The notes under the pieces were generated by a model that was not told the origin of the DNA, made no database searches, and saw nothing but the letters and a program-made list of their open reading frames with translations. A stretch of DNA of 64,000 nucleotides from Nitrosospira lacus (GTDB taxonomy: Bacteria; Pseudomonadota; Gammaproteobacteria; Burkholderiales; Nitrosomonadaceae): positions 1,149,137-1,213,136 of the forward strand of contig NZ_CP021106.3 in the NCBI RefSeq assembly GCF_000355765.4. The letters are read 5' to 3'. A program made the translations under genes and the position numbers. Below, one piece after another: positions 20,130-29,867 of this stretch. The first letter of the stretch is position 1. Each line of letters opens with the position of its first letter.

Positions 20130-20585
20130 ATGTATAAAATCCCGATTTCCGTTCTGGTAGTGATCCATACGTCCGATATGCAGGTGCTTCTGCTGGAGCG
20201 AACCGATCATCCCGGATATTGGCAGTCGGTGACGGGTAGCCAGAATCCGGGTGAAACACTTGTGCAAACGGCTGTGCGGGAAGTGGCCGAAGAAACGGGA
20301 CTGGATGCAACCCGCTACCCGCTAAGCGATTGCAACATTCAGAACGAATATGAAATTTATAAGGAGTGGCGCTGGCGCTACGCGCCGGAAGTGACGCGCA
20401 ATACCGAGCATGTTTTCACCTTGCTATTGCCCGAACCCGTTCCCGTCTCGGTGGCTGCACGAGAGCATTTGAATTTTGTGTGGCTGCCTTGGCGAGAAGC
20501 GGCGGAAAAGGTATTTTCTCCCAGTAATGCGGAGGCGATACGGAAGCTGGCGGCGGATGGATGGACGGGAGAGGGCAGGGGATGA
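20130..20585 (+). CDS. nudB: Dihydroneopterin triphosphate pyrophosphatase (Nudix)
   Basis: Removes pyrophosphate from dihydroneopterin triphosphate in folate synthesis. The Nudix box is complete: GSQNPGETLVQTAVREVAEETGLD fits GX5EX7REUXEEXGU. About 151 residues, as usual for NudB, which often follows aspS in proteobacteria. I start at ATG 20130; a GTG two codons upstream is also possible because the GGGG before it could serve as Shine-Dalgarno for either. Confidence 0.88.
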   Translation: MYKIPISVLVVIHTSDMQVLLLERTDHPGYWQSVTGSQNPGETLVQTAVREVAEETGLDATRYPLSDCNIQNEYEIYKEWRWRYAPEVTRNTEHVFTLLLPEPVPVSVAAREHLNFVWLPWREAAEKVFSPSNAEAIRKLAADGWTGEGRG

Positions 20586-20685
20586 ATAAAGGGAAAACAG
20601 GAATCCGATAGAACCGATAGCCGGTGTGCCGGTCTTATAGGGTTCGATGTATTTTCCGATGGGCAAGGAATAAACGGGAGTAGCC

Positions 20686-21783
20686 ATGCAAGCAGAAGCC
20701 ATTGCTTTTGAACGTTATGACACTTTACAGGACGATGATTGCGAGCAACGCATCATTGAGGCCAAAGCCGCGCTGGGTAAGCGGTCAGTCATACTTGCGC
20801 ATCACTATCAGCGGGCGGATGTGTACAAGCATGCCGATCTCACCGGTGATTCCCTGAAGCTCTCACGTCTCGCTGCCGCGACGGAAGCGGACTATCTTGT
20901 ATTTTGCGGCGTGCATTTCATGGCTGAGGTAGCCGATATTCTATCCAAGCCGGAGCAGATCGCCATCCTGCCCGACCTGGCCGCCGGCTGCTCAATGGCT
21001 GACATGGCCAGCCTTTCCAAGGTGGAGCGAGCGTGGCGCGAACTGGCGGAAGTGCTTGAGCCCGACGAGACGATCACGCCCGTGACGTATATCAATTCCG
21101 CCGCCGACCTGAAAGCCTTTTGTGGTGAGCATGGCGGTATCGTTTGTACTTCCAGCAATGCGGTCAAGATCTTGCAGTGGTCTTTTTCCCGGCGTGAGAA
21201 GGTGTTATTTTTCCCCGACCAGCATCTGGGGCGCTGGAGCGGTCACAAGATGGGAATCCCGCTGGATGAAATGCTGGTATGGGATTTTGATGAGCCGATG
21301 GGTGGGCTGACGCCGGAACAAATCAGGAAAGCCAAAATTTTATTATGGAAGGGACATTGTTCCGTCCACCAGATGTTCCAGCCGCAGCATATCCTGCGCT
21401 TCCGCAACCAGTACCCCGATGGAAAGGTGATTTCACATCCGGAATGCAGTTTCGAGGTATGCAAGAATTCCGATTTCGTCGGCTCCACCGAATATATTAT
21501 TAATACCATTCGTGATGCGGAAAAAGGAACCCGTTGGCTGGTGGGTACAGAATTGAATCTGGTTGGCCGCATCGCCGAGGAATTCAAGCCGGAAGGGAAA
21601 ATAGTACAGTTCATGGCGCCGACGATATGCATGTGCTCCACCATGGCCCGCATCGATCCACAGCATCTGGCCTGGACGCTGGAAAATCTTGTGGCGGGAA
21701 AGGTGGTGAATCAGATCAAGGTGCCGGTGGCCGAGGCGGTGCTTGCGAAGCTTGCACTGGAACGGATGCTGGAGGCTTCATAG
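20686..21783 (+). CDS. nadA: Quinolinate synthase A
   Basis: Makes quinolinate from iminoaspartate and dihydroxyacetone phosphate with a [4Fe-4S] cluster, the second step of de novo NAD synthesis. The 365-residue protein has the three cluster cysteines in VFCGVHFMAE, IVCTSSNA and CMCSTMARI, plus the substrate-binding HHYQ (ILAHHYQRADV). GGGAG 6 bp before the ATG. The gap before it (20586-20685) holds an imperfect hairpin built on GCCGGTGTGCCGGT. Confidence 0.93.
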   Translation: MQAEAIAFERYDTLQDDDCEQRIIEAKAALGKRSVILAHHYQRADVYKHADLTGDSLKLSRLAAATEADYLVFCGVHFMAEVADILSKPEQIAILPDLAAGCSMADMASLSKVERAWRELAEVLEPDETITPVTYINSAADLKAFCGEHGGIVCTSSNAVKILQWSFSRREKVLFFPDQHLGRWSGHKMGIPLDEMLVWDFDEPMGGLTPEQIRKAKILLWKGHCSVHQMFQPQHILRFRNQYPDGKVISHPECSFEVCKNSDFVGSTEYIINTIRDAEKGTRWLVGTELNLVGRIAEEFKPEGKIVQFMAPTICMCSTMARIDPQHLAWTLENLVAGKVVNQIKVPVAEAVLAKLALERMLEAS

Positions 21784-22052
21784 TCATGAACCCAGATAAT
21801 CCATTCGACGGCTCTTCCATCCTACCCGAGCCCTGTCGGCCGGGTTGCGGCCATTCTCGCCGCTTGCCCTATGGATTTCTTCCCACCGCCAAAGCTGCCA
21901 GGCAACCTGCCTTGCCATCATCTCGCATCCTGATGGATTATCCGGGATGAAAAGGCACCATTCTTCGAGGATTGAATGGAAACAGGTGTTTCCGCGCGAC
22001 ATTGATACCAAACCTCCGGGCAATCTTCCTGGCCAAGCCCGACGCCCATCAC

Positions 22053-22805
22053 ATGCCCGATAAGCTGCATATTGCCACCTATAATATTCATAAAGGTTTT
22101 TCGCATTTCAAGCGGCACATGACGGTGCACCAGCTGCGCGAAAATTTGCGGGCCCTCGACGCCGATATCATCTTTCTGCAGGAAGTGGTCGGACAGCATA
22201 CCGGGCATGCGGCCCGCTTCGAAAATTGGCCACGCGGTCCGCAGCATGAATTTCTGGCCGATTCGGTGTGGTCAGATTTTGCCTACGGAAAAAACGCGAT
22301 ATACGACGAAGGGCATCATGGCAATGCGATTCTAAGCCGTTACCCGATAATGCACTGGAATAACCTGGACGTTTCCGCGCATCGTTTCGAGAGCCGCGGT
22401 TTGCTTCATTGCGAAATTGGTATTCCGGGCTGGCCGGAGAATCTGCATTGCATATGTGTTCACCTGGGCTTATTCAAACGGGGGCAATCAAAACAATTGC
22501 AGGCCCTGGAACAGCATATCGAGCAACTGGTACCGCAGAATGCGCCGCTTGTCATCGCCGGGGACTTCAATGATTGGCGTGAGATGGCCAGCCGCATTCT
22601 GGTTAAGCGGCTACACCTGACCGAGGCATTCGAGTTGACGGGAGGGAGGGTTGCGCGCACCTTTCCCGCCGTTTTGCCGTTATTCCGCCTTGATCGCATT
22701 TATGTGCGCGGCTTCCACGTACAAAACGCGCAGGTGCACCAGGGCCGCCCCTGGTCCAAAATTTCCGATCACGCAGTCCTGTCGGCACGGATGATCCGCA
22801 GATGA
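22053..22805 (+). CDS. Endonuclease/exonuclease/phosphatase (EEP) family protein
   Basis: 250 residues from ATG 22053. Metal-dependent EEP fold: TYNIHKG near residue 10, FLQEVVG with the catalytic glutamate, GNAILSRYP, GDFNDWR with the catalytic Asp/Asn pair, and a C-terminal SDH (ISDHAVLSA). The substrate is unknown; homologues act on DNA, RNA or phospholipids. No signal peptide, and no clear ribosome-binding site. The stop overlaps the start of the next gene (ATGA). The 269 bp between nadA and this gene hold nothing I can support. Confidence 0.85.
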   Translation: MPDKLHIATYNIHKGFSHFKRHMTVHQLRENLRALDADIIFLQEVVGQHTGHAARFENWPRGPQHEFLADSVWSDFAYGKNAIYDEGHHGNAILSRYPIMHWNNLDVSAHRFESRGLLHCEIGIPGWPENLHCICVHLGLFKRGQSKQLQALEQHIEQLVPQNAPLVIAGDFNDWREMASRILVKRLHLTEAFELTGGRVARTFPAVLPLFRLDRIYVRGFHVQNAQVHQGRPWSKISDHAVLSARMIRR

Positions 22806-23860
22806 CGCCGAACGACGATGATCAGATTGTTGCCGCCGCTGCCCTGCTCAGGGCTGGCGGGATAGTGGCTTTCCCGACGGAAACGGTTTATGGGCTTGGA
22901 GCGGAGGTTTCCAATTTTTCCGCAGTCCGGCGGGTTTTTGAAATCAAAAAAAGGCCTGTGGATCATCCGCTAATTGTTCATTTTGCAGATTCATCCCGAT
23001 TGCATCACTGGGCGCGAGAGATACCGGAGCAGGCTTGGCGGCTGGCTGAATCCTTCTGGCCAGGACCCCTGACTATGATATTGCCGCGTAGCCGCCATGT
23101 GCCTGAAAATGTAACAGGGGGCCAGGACACTGTCGGACTCCGGGTGCCGGATCATCCGGTTGCGCTTGCCCTGTTGAAAGCGCTGGGACCGGAGGGAGCC
23201 CTTGCCGCCCCTTCGGCCAACAGGTTCGGGCGGTTAAGTCCTACCACGGCAGCCCATGTGCGCGAGGAATTGGGCGACGCCGTAGACATGGTTCTGGATG
23301 GCGGGGCTTGCAAGGTTGGCCTGGAAAGTACAATTGTCGGCTTTAACGATCAAGCCGCTCTCGTATTACGGCCCGGCGGCATTCCCCTGGAAGCGCTGGC
23401 GGAGGTGCTGGGTGGCAAAGTCATCGTGCCCGGGAAGAAGAATCAAGCTGTGCGCGTGCCGGGCTCCCTTGCCTCCCACTACGCGCCGTTAACGCCGCTG
23501 GAGCTCTGGCCCACGGAGTCCTTGTGGCGGCGCGCGCTCGAGTTGGAGGCGGAAGGAATGCGCATGGGAATAATGACGTGGTCAGGTCAGAATCCCAACC
23601 TTCCGGAAAGGAAAAATTTGCTCCACTTTGCCATGCCTGCGGAACCCAAAATCTACGGCAGCCGGTTGTATGCAACCTTGCGCCGATTGGATCACGATCG
23701 CTTCGACCGCTTATTGATCGAAGCGCCTCCCGATGACCACGCCTGGATGGCAATAGCGGATCGCTTGCAGCGTGCGAGCTGCGCCCCGGGTTTCAAGGTT
23801 AAAATTGATGATTGCGACGCGTCGCAAGAGGATAGGAATATTACAAATGAAGTCGTATAG
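22802..23860 (+). CDS. L-threonylcarbamoyladenylate synthase (Sua5/YwlC long form)
   Basis: Makes threonylcarbamoyl-AMP for the t6A modification of ANN-decoding tRNAs. The N-terminal YrdC domain (GGIVAFPTETVYGLGA, KKRPVDHPLIVH, PSANRFGRLSPT, LESTIVG) spans about residues 1-200. It is followed by the linker PGSLASHYAPLTP and a C-terminal Sua5 domain, giving 352 residues. The start overlaps the previous stop by 4 bp, which implies translational coupling. Confidence 0.93.
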   Translation: MTPNDDDQIVAAAALLRAGGIVAFPTETVYGLGAEVSNFSAVRRVFEIKKRPVDHPLIVHFADSSRLHHWAREIPEQAWRLAESFWPGPLTMILPRSRHVPENVTGGQDTVGLRVPDHPVALALLKALGPEGALAAPSANRFGRLSPTTAAHVREELGDAVDMVLDGGACKVGLESTIVGFNDQAALVLRPGGIPLEALAEVLGGKVIVPGKKNQAVRVPGSLASHYAPLTPLELWPTESLWRRALELEAEGMRMGIMTWSGQNPNLPERKNLLHFAMPAEPKIYGSRLYATLRRLDHDRFDRLLIEAPPDDHAWMAIADRLQRASCAPGFKVKIDDCDASQEDRNITNEVV

Positions 23861-24641
23861 AGATAACTCCGTCCGCGCGGTACTGTTTGACGTTGATGGC
23901 ACGCTGGCTGATACCGAGCGGGATGGCCATCGCCTCGCTTTCAATGCCGCGTTTAAGGAACTCGGTCTTGACTGGGAATGGGATGTCGAGCTTTATGGAG
24001 AGTTGTTGGCCATCACTGGCGGCAAAGAGCGTATCCGTCATTACATGGAAAAATATGCGCCAGCTGAATTGAACAGAGCTGAACTGGATAGCTGGATCGC
24101 CGGTTTGCACAAGGCCAAAACGAGACACTATGTGGCCCTGCTTGAACGCGGGGAAACACCATTGCGCCCAGGTGTCGCCCGTTTGATACACCAGTTGCGC
24201 GAAGCTAAAATAAAAATTGCCATTGCAACCACGACTACGCCGGAAAATGTAACGTCCTTGTTAAAATCCACCTTGGGTGAAGATTCACCTAGCTGGTTTG
24301 ACGTCATCGGCGCGGGTGATATCGTTGCGGGGAAAAAACCCGAGCCGGATATTTACCACTGGGTGCTGGAACAACTGGGTTTGCCGGCGGAGCAATGCAT
24401 CGCGGTGGAGGATTCGGAAAACGGACTGAGGGCATCACTTGCCGCGGGCCTCGATACCGTGATTACGGTCAACGAGTACACTCGCCCGCAGGATTTCACG
24501 GGTGCAGCGGTAGTGTTGTCGGATCTGGGCGAGCCAACGCAGCCATTTATAGTATTCGAGGGGGATACCGGTGGCGGCGGATGGGTGGATACGGAACTGC
24601 TGGCAAGGCTGAAAGCTCAGCGTGAAATATTCACGGACTAA
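23847..24641 (+). CDS. CbbY-like HAD-superfamily hydrolase
   Basis: 264 residues from ATG 23847, overlapping the end of the sua5 gene by 14 bp; AGAGGA lies upstream. HAD motif I DVDGTLADTE near residue 16, motif II TTTTPEN, motif III KKPEPDIY and motif IV VEDSENG are all present, with a helical cap. It resembles CbbY, which degrades xylulose-1,5-bisphosphate, an inhibitor of Rubisco. An autotrophic ammonia oxidiser would need this activity, but no Rubisco genes are in the window, so the exact substrate is inferred. Confidence 0.85.
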   Translation: MKSYRDNSVRAVLFDVDGTLADTERDGHRLAFNAAFKELGLDWEWDVELYGELLAITGGKERIRHYMEKYAPAELNRAELDSWIAGLHKAKTRHYVALLERGETPLRPGVARLIHQLREAKIKIAIATTTTPENVTSLLKSTLGEDSPSWFDVIGAGDIVAGKKPEPDIYHWVLEQLGLPAEQCIAVEDSENGLRASLAAGLDTVITVNEYTRPQDFTGAAVVLSDLGEPTQPFIVFEGDTGGGGWVDTELLARLKAQREIFTD

Positions 24642-24689
24642 ATAAACTCAGACAATTCGTCAGCTTCAAGCCGAAATTGGAATTGTCAT

Positions 24690-25187
24690 ATGGAAAAGGT
24701 AGTATTGTCATTTTCTTATCCTGACAGTCTCCGCCAAGAAAATATGCTGCATCCTCGTACCGCTACCTATTCCCGCCGAACCCTGTACTTCTTTGAAGGC
24801 GCCGGGCTGGTCGTTATCGCGCTTGCCACGATATATGCGGGTTACCAGGAAACCATGTTGATGATCAACAACGCCAGAGTCAGTCTGGCGGATTTGTTGC
24901 TGATGTTTCTTTATCTGGAAATCCTGACCATGGTGGGCTTATATTTCGAGTCAGGCAAACTGCCGGTGCGATTTCCCCTTTATATTGCAATGGTGGCCAT
25001 GGCGCGCTATGTGATTGTGGACATCAAGGAAATGGATAATATCCGGTTGCTGGGCGTATCCGGCTCGATAGTGCTTGTCGCGGTGGCGGTGCTGGTTATT
25101 CGCTATGGGCATGTGCGTTATCCCTACCTCGAGGATCTGGAGGATCTGGCGGACGCCGCCCCCAAAAAGAACAATCTGCGTGACTGA
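24690..25187 (+). CDS. PsiE-family membrane protein
   Basis: 165-residue protein with four predicted membrane segments (about residues 31-50, 65-85, 93-110 and 118-138) and a short acidic C-terminus. It belongs to the phosphate-starvation-inducible PsiE family, whose function is unknown. The start could instead be the ATG at 24744, which removes an 18-residue N-terminal extension. No Pho box was noticed. Confidence 0.8.
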   Translation: MEKVVLSFSYPDSLRQENMLHPRTATYSRRTLYFFEGAGLVVIALATIYAGYQETMLMINNARVSLADLLLMFLYLEILTMVGLYFESGKLPVRFPLYIAMVAMARYVIVDIKEMDNIRLLGVSGSIVLVAVAVLVIRYGHVRYPYLEDLEDLADAAPKKNNLRD

Positions 25188-25204
25188 TTACTGAAAGGTA
25201 CTAA

Positions 25205-25696
25205 ATGAAAAAACCCCTGGTTGGCGTTATCATGGGTAGCAATAGCGACTGGGAAGTGATGAAGCATGCGGCGGGTATATTAAAGGATTTTGATGTGCCT
25301 TACGAAGCCGAGGTGGTTTCCGCCCATCGCACACCGGACCGCATGTTCGAATATGCTGAAACCGCGGTCGAGCGCGGCCTGAAATGCATTATCGCCGGTG
25401 CGGGTGGCGCGGCGCATCTTCCCGGAATGATTGCCGCCAAAACTGTTCTGCCGGTGCTCGGCGTGCCGATTACGTCCAAACAGCTTCTGGGAATGGATTC
25501 GCTTCTTTCCATCGTGCAGATGCCTAGAGGCATTCCCGTTGCTACCTTCGCCATCGGTGAGGCGGGAGCATTCAACGCAGGCCTGTTCGCGGCGGCGCTG
25601 TTAGCGGTGGAGGATATAAGTCTCGCCACGCTTCTTGCGGAGTTCCGTAAAACCCAGGCAGAAAGGGTGGCGGCCATGACGTTGCCCAAGTTATGA
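25205..25696 (+). CDS. purE: N5-carboxyaminoimidazole ribonucleotide mutase
   Basis: Class I PurE converts N5-CAIR to CAIR in purine synthesis. The 163-residue protein has the phosphate-binding [10 protein letters not shown] near the N-terminus, SAHRTPDRM, and [16 protein letters not shown], the mobile catalytic loop. GAAAGG before ATG is a fair ribosome-binding site. First gene of a purE-purK-purC operon with 4-bp overlaps. Confidence 0.95.
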   Translation: MKKPLVGVIMGSNSDWEVMKHAAGILKDFDVPYEAEVVSAHRTPDRMFEYAETAVERGLKCIIAGAGGAAHLPGMIAAKTVLPVLGVPITSKQLLGMDSLLSIVQMPRGIPVATFAIGEAGAFNAGLFAAALLAVEDISLATLLAEFRKTQAERVAAMTLPKL

Positions 25697-26859
25697 GTAT
25701 CATGCCTGGCGCGATGCTGGGGCTCCTGGGTGGCGGCCAGCTCGGGCGCATGTTCATCATGGCCGCGCACAGCATGGGTTACCGCGTCACTGTACTGGAT
25801 CCTGCCAAAGACAGCCCGTCAAGCACCATAGCTGACCGGCATTTGCGTGCCGATTACCTCGACAGCGATACCCTCTATAAGCTGGGATCCACCTGCGCGG
25901 GTGTTACCACGGAATTCGAAAACGTTCCGGCCGAATCCATCAGGACCCTGGCTGAACATGGCGTGGTAAGTCCCGCCGCAAGCAGTATAGCCGTTGCCCA
26001 GAATCGCATTCTCGAAAAGAAATTTATCGTGAACAATGGCTTTGAGGCTGTGCCGTATGCGGTAATTCAGAATTCGCACAACTCGAACGAAGCGTTGTTG
26101 CAAGCGCATCCGGAATTGTTCCCCGGGCTTCTCAAAGTGAGCCGTTTCGGTTATGACGGTAAAGGCCAGATTCGAGTCAATAGCGCGGCGGAGCTTGATG
26201 GCGCATTCAACGGCTTTAACCGTGAGCCATGCGTGCTGGAACAATTGTTGCCATTAGAGAGTGAAGTGTCAGTCATTGTGGCGCGTGGATTCGATGGCGA
26301 GGTGGCTACGTTCCCCGTGTCCGAGAATCAGCACCGCAATGGTATCCTGGATGTCAGTATTGTTCCTGCCAGAATATCACCGGAGATTATTCATCGCGCG
26401 AAAGAGATCGCGGTCGATATAGCGGAGAAGCTTGATCATCGAGGTGTGTTGTGCGTGGAGTTTTTTGTGGTCGCCGATGGCTCCCATCGCAAATTGCTGG
26501 TCAATGAAATTGCGCCGCGACCCCATAACAGCGGCCACTACACCATTGATGCCTGTATCACCTCCCAATTCGAGCAACAATTGCGAATCCTTTGCGGCAT
26601 ACCGCTTGGGAGTACCGCCATGCACGGTGCGGCGGTGATGGTGAATCTATTGGGCGATCTATGGCAGCGGGGGGAGCCGAAATGGGAGGAGGTGCTGCGG
26701 CATCCCTCGGTCAAGCTTCATTTATACGGTAAGCTTGCCGCCCGGCCCGGGCGGAAAATGGGCCACTATACCGTGCTGGCCGATACCACCGAAGCGGCGT
26801 TGCAGCTTGCGCTGGAAATCAAGCAGGCGCTGGCTGGCATGGATCTCCAGAAATCATGA
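25693..26859 (+). CDS. purK: N5-carboxyaminoimidazole ribonucleotide synthase
   Basis: ATP-grasp enzyme making N5-CAIR from AIR, bicarbonate and ATP, the substrate of PurE. 388 residues: nucleotide-binding [12 protein letters not shown] at the N-terminus, ATP-grasp [12 protein letters not shown], and the catalytic [21 protein letters not shown] equivalent near 275-295. The ATG overlaps the purE stop (ATGA) and its own stop overlaps the purC start in the same way. Confidence 0.95.
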   Translation: MSIMPGAMLGLLGGGQLGRMFIMAAHSMGYRVTVLDPAKDSPSSTIADRHLRADYLDSDTLYKLGSTCAGVTTEFENVPAESIRTLAEHGVVSPAASSIAVAQNRILEKKFIVNNGFEAVPYAVIQNSHNSNEALLQAHPELFPGLLKVSRFGYDGKGQIRVNSAAELDGAFNGFNREPCVLEQLLPLESEVSVIVARGFDGEVATFPVSENQHRNGILDVSIVPARISPEIIHRAKEIAVDIAEKLDHRGVLCVEFFVVADGSHRKLLVNEIAPRPHNSGHYTIDACITSQFEQQLRILCGIPLGSTAMHGAAVMVNLLGDLWQRGEPKWEEVLRHPSVKLHLYGKLAARPGRKMGHYTVLADTTEAALQLALEIKQALAGMDLQKS

Positions 26860-27746
26860 CTGATCAAACCGCACTGTTTGAAACAAGCATACAAAGCCTG
26901 TCTCTGCTGCATCGGGGCAAGGTGCGCGATATTTATGCGGTGAATAACGACAAACTGTTGATTGTTCAGACAGACAGGCTTTCCGCGTTCGACGTCATTC
27001 TGCCAACCCCGGTACCAGGCAAGGGAAGGTTGCTGACCGCATTATCCAGTTTCTGGTTTGAAAAGCTCGGTCATATTATTCCCAATCACCTCACCGGTAT
27101 CGTCTCCGAATCGGTGGTAACAGAGGCGGAACGCGAGCAGGTGGCCGGTCGTGCATTTGTGGTCAAGCGGCTGAAATCGTTGCCGATAGAAGCCATCGTA
27201 CGCGGGTATGTCGCGGGTTCTGGGTGGAAAGATTATCAGAGAACCGGCGCAATCTGCGGTATCGCGCTTCCATCCGGCTTGCAGGAAGCCGCAAGATTGC
27301 CCTGCGGAGCGATTTTTACCCCATCCACCAAGGCTGCGGCGGGTGAGCATGACGAAAATATTTCCTTTTCAGAAATGGAGAAACTATTGGGCCGGGATCT
27401 GGCGGTGCAAGTGCGCGATAAAGCCATCGCCCTTTACACCGAGGCGGCGGATTATGCGATAACAAAAGGCATTATTATCGCGGATACCAAGTTCGAATTC
27501 GGCCAGGATGACGCAGGCAAGCTTTATCTCATAGACGAGGCGCTTACTCCCGATTCATCCCGTTTCTGGCCAGCGGATCAGTATGCACCGGGAAAAAACC
27601 CGCCCAGCTATGACAAGCAGTTCGTGCGCGATTGGCTGGAAACCCAGGACTGGAACAAAAGATCGCCCGCTCCCCCATTGCCCCCGGATATTCTCGCCAA
27701 GACCGCGGAGAAATATCAGGAAGCCCTTCGTCGACTGAGCGGTTGA
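26856..27746 (+). CDS. purC: Phosphoribosylaminoimidazole-succinocarboxamide synthase
   Basis: Couples CAIR with aspartate to give SAICAR. 296 residues of the longer (yeast-like) form seen in many betaproteobacteria, with [11 protein letters not shown] and DRLSAFDV at the N-terminus, [18 protein letters not shown], and [16 protein letters not shown]. Third gene of the purEKC operon. A weak hairpin (GAGCG/CGCTC) just beyond the stop may separate it from the convergent gene 32 bp away. Confidence 0.95.
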   Translation: MTDQTALFETSIQSLSLLHRGKVRDIYAVNNDKLLIVQTDRLSAFDVILPTPVPGKGRLLTALSSFWFEKLGHIIPNHLTGIVSESVVTEAEREQVAGRAFVVKRLKSLPIEAIVRGYVAGSGWKDYQRTGAICGIALPSGLQEAARLPCGAIFTPSTKAAAGEHDENISFSEMEKLLGRDLAVQVRDKAIALYTEAADYAITKGIIIADTKFEFGQDDAGKLYLIDEALTPDSSRFWPADQYAPGKNPPSYDKQFVRDWLETQDWNKRSPAPPLPPDILAKTAEKYQEALRRLSG

Positions 27747-27778
27747 GTGTCTGAGCGCTTGTCAAGCCGTGTGCACGC

Positions 27779-28579
27779 TCATTCAAACAATCCGATCAGC
27801 ATTTTTGTTCCCAGCAGATAAAGCAGTACCACAAAAATTTTCTTGAGCGTGGCGGTCTGCACAACGTGAGTCGTTTTCGCACCCAACGGTGCGGTCAATG
27901 TACTGGCCAGTACTATCCACCCCAATGCCGGCAAATAAACATACCCCAGGCTGTATTCCGGCAGCGGCTGGGATTGCGCCATGCCATTGGCAATGTAGCC
28001 GATGGCTCCCGCCACCGCAATGGGAAAGCCTACCGCGGCGGCGGTGCCGATGGCATGCTGCAACCTGACGTTGCAGTATGAAAGAAATGGCACCGTCAGC
28101 AACCCTCCCCCGATCGCGACAAAGCTGGAAATCGCACCGATAATACTGCCGGCTCCGAACATTCCCAGCGTGCCGGGAAGCGTGCGGCTGGGCTTGGGAG
28201 TAATTCTCAGCAGCATCTGGGTAGCCGCGTAATAAATGAATGCGACAAAAATAATGCTCAGAAGCTGGCTGGAAAGCATGCTGACCAGTGTTGACCCCGC
28301 CAGTGTGCCGACAATGATTCCCGGCGTAATATATCTCACGACTTGCCAGTTTACGGCGCCGTGAGCATGATGAGTGCGCAAGCTGGAAACGGAAGTGAAT
28401 ACGATCGCTGCCATGGTAGTGCCGAGGGCAAGGTGCAGGATGCGATCAGGAGGAAAATGCTGGGCGCCGAAAATGAAAGTAAGCACCGGCACCATGATTA
28501 ATCCGCCGCCGATGCCCAGCAATCCGGCGAAGAAGCCGACAATCGTGCCCAACAGCAAATACGCTGGCCACCACTCCAC
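27779..28579 (-). CDS. TauE/SafE family anion exporter-like membrane protein
   Basis: 266 residues, almost entirely hydrophobic, with about eight predicted membrane segments and the internal duplication typical of the family (GFFAGLLGIGGGLIMVPVL and GAISSFVAIGGGLLTVPFL). Family members move sulfite, sulfoacetate or other organic anions out of the cell; the substrate here is unknown. It is convergent with purC and 42 bp downstream of the EVE gene on the same strand. Confidence 0.88.
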   Translation of the reverse strand: MEWWPAYLLLGTIVGFFAGLLGIGGGLIMVPVLTFIFGAQHFPPDRILHLALGTTMAAIVFTSVSSLRTHHAHGAVNWQVVRYITPGIIVGTLAGSTLVSMLSSQLLSIIFVAFIYYAATQMLLRITPKPSRTLPGTLGMFGAGSIIGAISSFVAIGGGLLTVPFLSYCNVRLQHAIGTAAAVGFPIAVAGAIGYIANGMAQSQPLPEYSLGYVYLPALGWIVLASTLTAPLGAKTTHVVQTATLKKIFVVLLYLLGTKMLIGLFE

Positions 28580-28621
28580 GTCAAATTGTGCTGTACGGTT
28601 TCAGTAGCTGAAAGCAGGTCA

Positions 28622-29077
28622 TCACAAAATTCCCATAATGAATTTCCATTCTGCAGGGTCTACCGGCGTGATGGAAAGGCGGCTGCCTTTTTGCAGGATG
28701 CGCAGGCTGGCCAGTTCGGGGTAGCTCCGTAATTCCTTGATGCCGACCAGGCGGGTTTTTTTGACAAACTGCACATCCACATTGAACCAGCGTGGAGTTT
28801 CCGGCGTTGCCTTTGGATCGAAATATTTGCTGGCAGGATCGAACTGGGTGGCGTCGGGATACGCACGCTTGCAGACCTCGGCGATCCCCACGATTCCCGG
28901 TTGTTCGCAGCTAGAATGATAGAAGAAAACCTGATCGCCGACGCGCATCTGGTCGCGCATGAAGTTGCGTGCCTGATAATTGCGTACGCCATACCACGCG
29001 ACGGTCTGCTTGGGCATCGACGCAAGGTCGTCGATGCTTACATCGGAAGGCTCCGATTTCATTAGCCAGTAACGCAT
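28622..29077 (-). CDS. EVE domain protein
   Basis: The 151-residue protein is one EVE domain (PUA-like fold), starting RYWLMKSEPSDVSIDDL. EVE domains bind modified bases in DNA or RNA; the stand-alone form (thymocyte nuclear protein 1-like) is common in proteobacteria, and some have been tied to modified-DNA restriction. The aromatic cage segment WYGVRNYQARNFMRDQMRVGDQVFFYHS is present. In betaproteobacteria this gene is often near zapA and 6S RNA, as here at 4 kb distance. Confidence 0.88.
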   Translation of the reverse strand: MRYWLMKSEPSDVSIDDLASMPKQTVAWYGVRNYQARNFMRDQMRVGDQVFFYHSSCEQPGIVGIAEVCKRAYPDATQFDPASKYFDPKATPETPRWFNVDVQFVKKTRLVGIKELRSYPELASLRILQKGSRLSITPVDPAEWKFIMGIL

Positions 29078-29345
29078 AAATTATTCACCTAAGGTCACAT
29101 CGCCACTCATTCCAGTGTCACGCCTGAGATAGTATAACGGAACCGCCACGGCACGGCGGCGCGACTTCGAGAACGTGAGTTCGCTAGAGCGCGGTGAGGA
29201 GGGTGCGTCGTCCATCAAAGCTGGATCATGTCATTCTCGGTGGGGTCGCATTGCATTTTCAACTAACACGTCAATAACACGCTGCCACAAATGATAGCTG
29301 TCGATTTAAAAAGGAAAATTTCTCGAAGAATCACGGATTATGAAG

Positions 29346-29774
29346 TTATCGTCTCTCCCACTCGCTGATTTCCCCTGGGTTGATTTGAAACAATGGATGA
29401 GGTTCCGGAATGATGATGCTGCGAAACTGCTGGTGGAGAATTGGTGCGCGCTTTTGCAACTTTTCTTTCAAGTGAATCCATTCGAAGAGTAGCTGCCCTT
29501 CCGTTTCTTCAATAGGGCTTGCAACCCCCGGTTTTAAAATCTTTGTGGTATCGAAATGGTAGCCGCGACGTTCGGCTTCCTCCCCGAGGCCCGACAAGAA
29601 TGCTCCTGCTGCCTGGAGCGGGTGAGGATGCGAACGGAACCGGATAAGTTGCGGATGATGCCGGTAGCCGGTAGTTAATCCCGATAACACTTTTTGAGCC
29701 AGCAGCGCCTCTCTCCATGCGGCAACGAGGCCTTTGGCGTCAAGATAGCGGGGGTGGAGGGTCCAGAGGCGCAT
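29346..29774 (-). CDS. Pyrimidine-dimer DNA glycosylase family protein
   Basis: 142 residues from ATG 29774 (MRLWTLHPRYLDAKGLVAAWREALLAQ); the open frame goes 8 codons further to a TTG with no family support. The HHPQLIRFRSHP segment is conserved in the Pyr_excise family. The family name comes from T4 endonuclease V, whose catalytic residue is Thr2 after Met removal; here residue 2 is Arg, which would not expose a Thr, so activity on dimers is uncertain. It diverges from the capA-type gene with 93 bp between the starts. Confidence 0.78.
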   Translation of the reverse strand: MRLWTLHPRYLDAKGLVAAWREALLAQKVLSGLTTGYRHHPQLIRFRSHPHPLQAAGAFLSGLGEEAERRGYHFDTTKILKPGVASPIEETEGQLLFEWIHLKEKLQKRAPILHQQFRSIIIPEPHPLFQINPGEISEWERR

Positions 29775-29867
29775 AGCAAGGAAGCATATCCCAATCAAAG
29801 GCCAAAGCCAAATCTTCGCGGATATCGAACTTGTTCTGGTTTATCGTCTAACATAAAGATCACAGTC

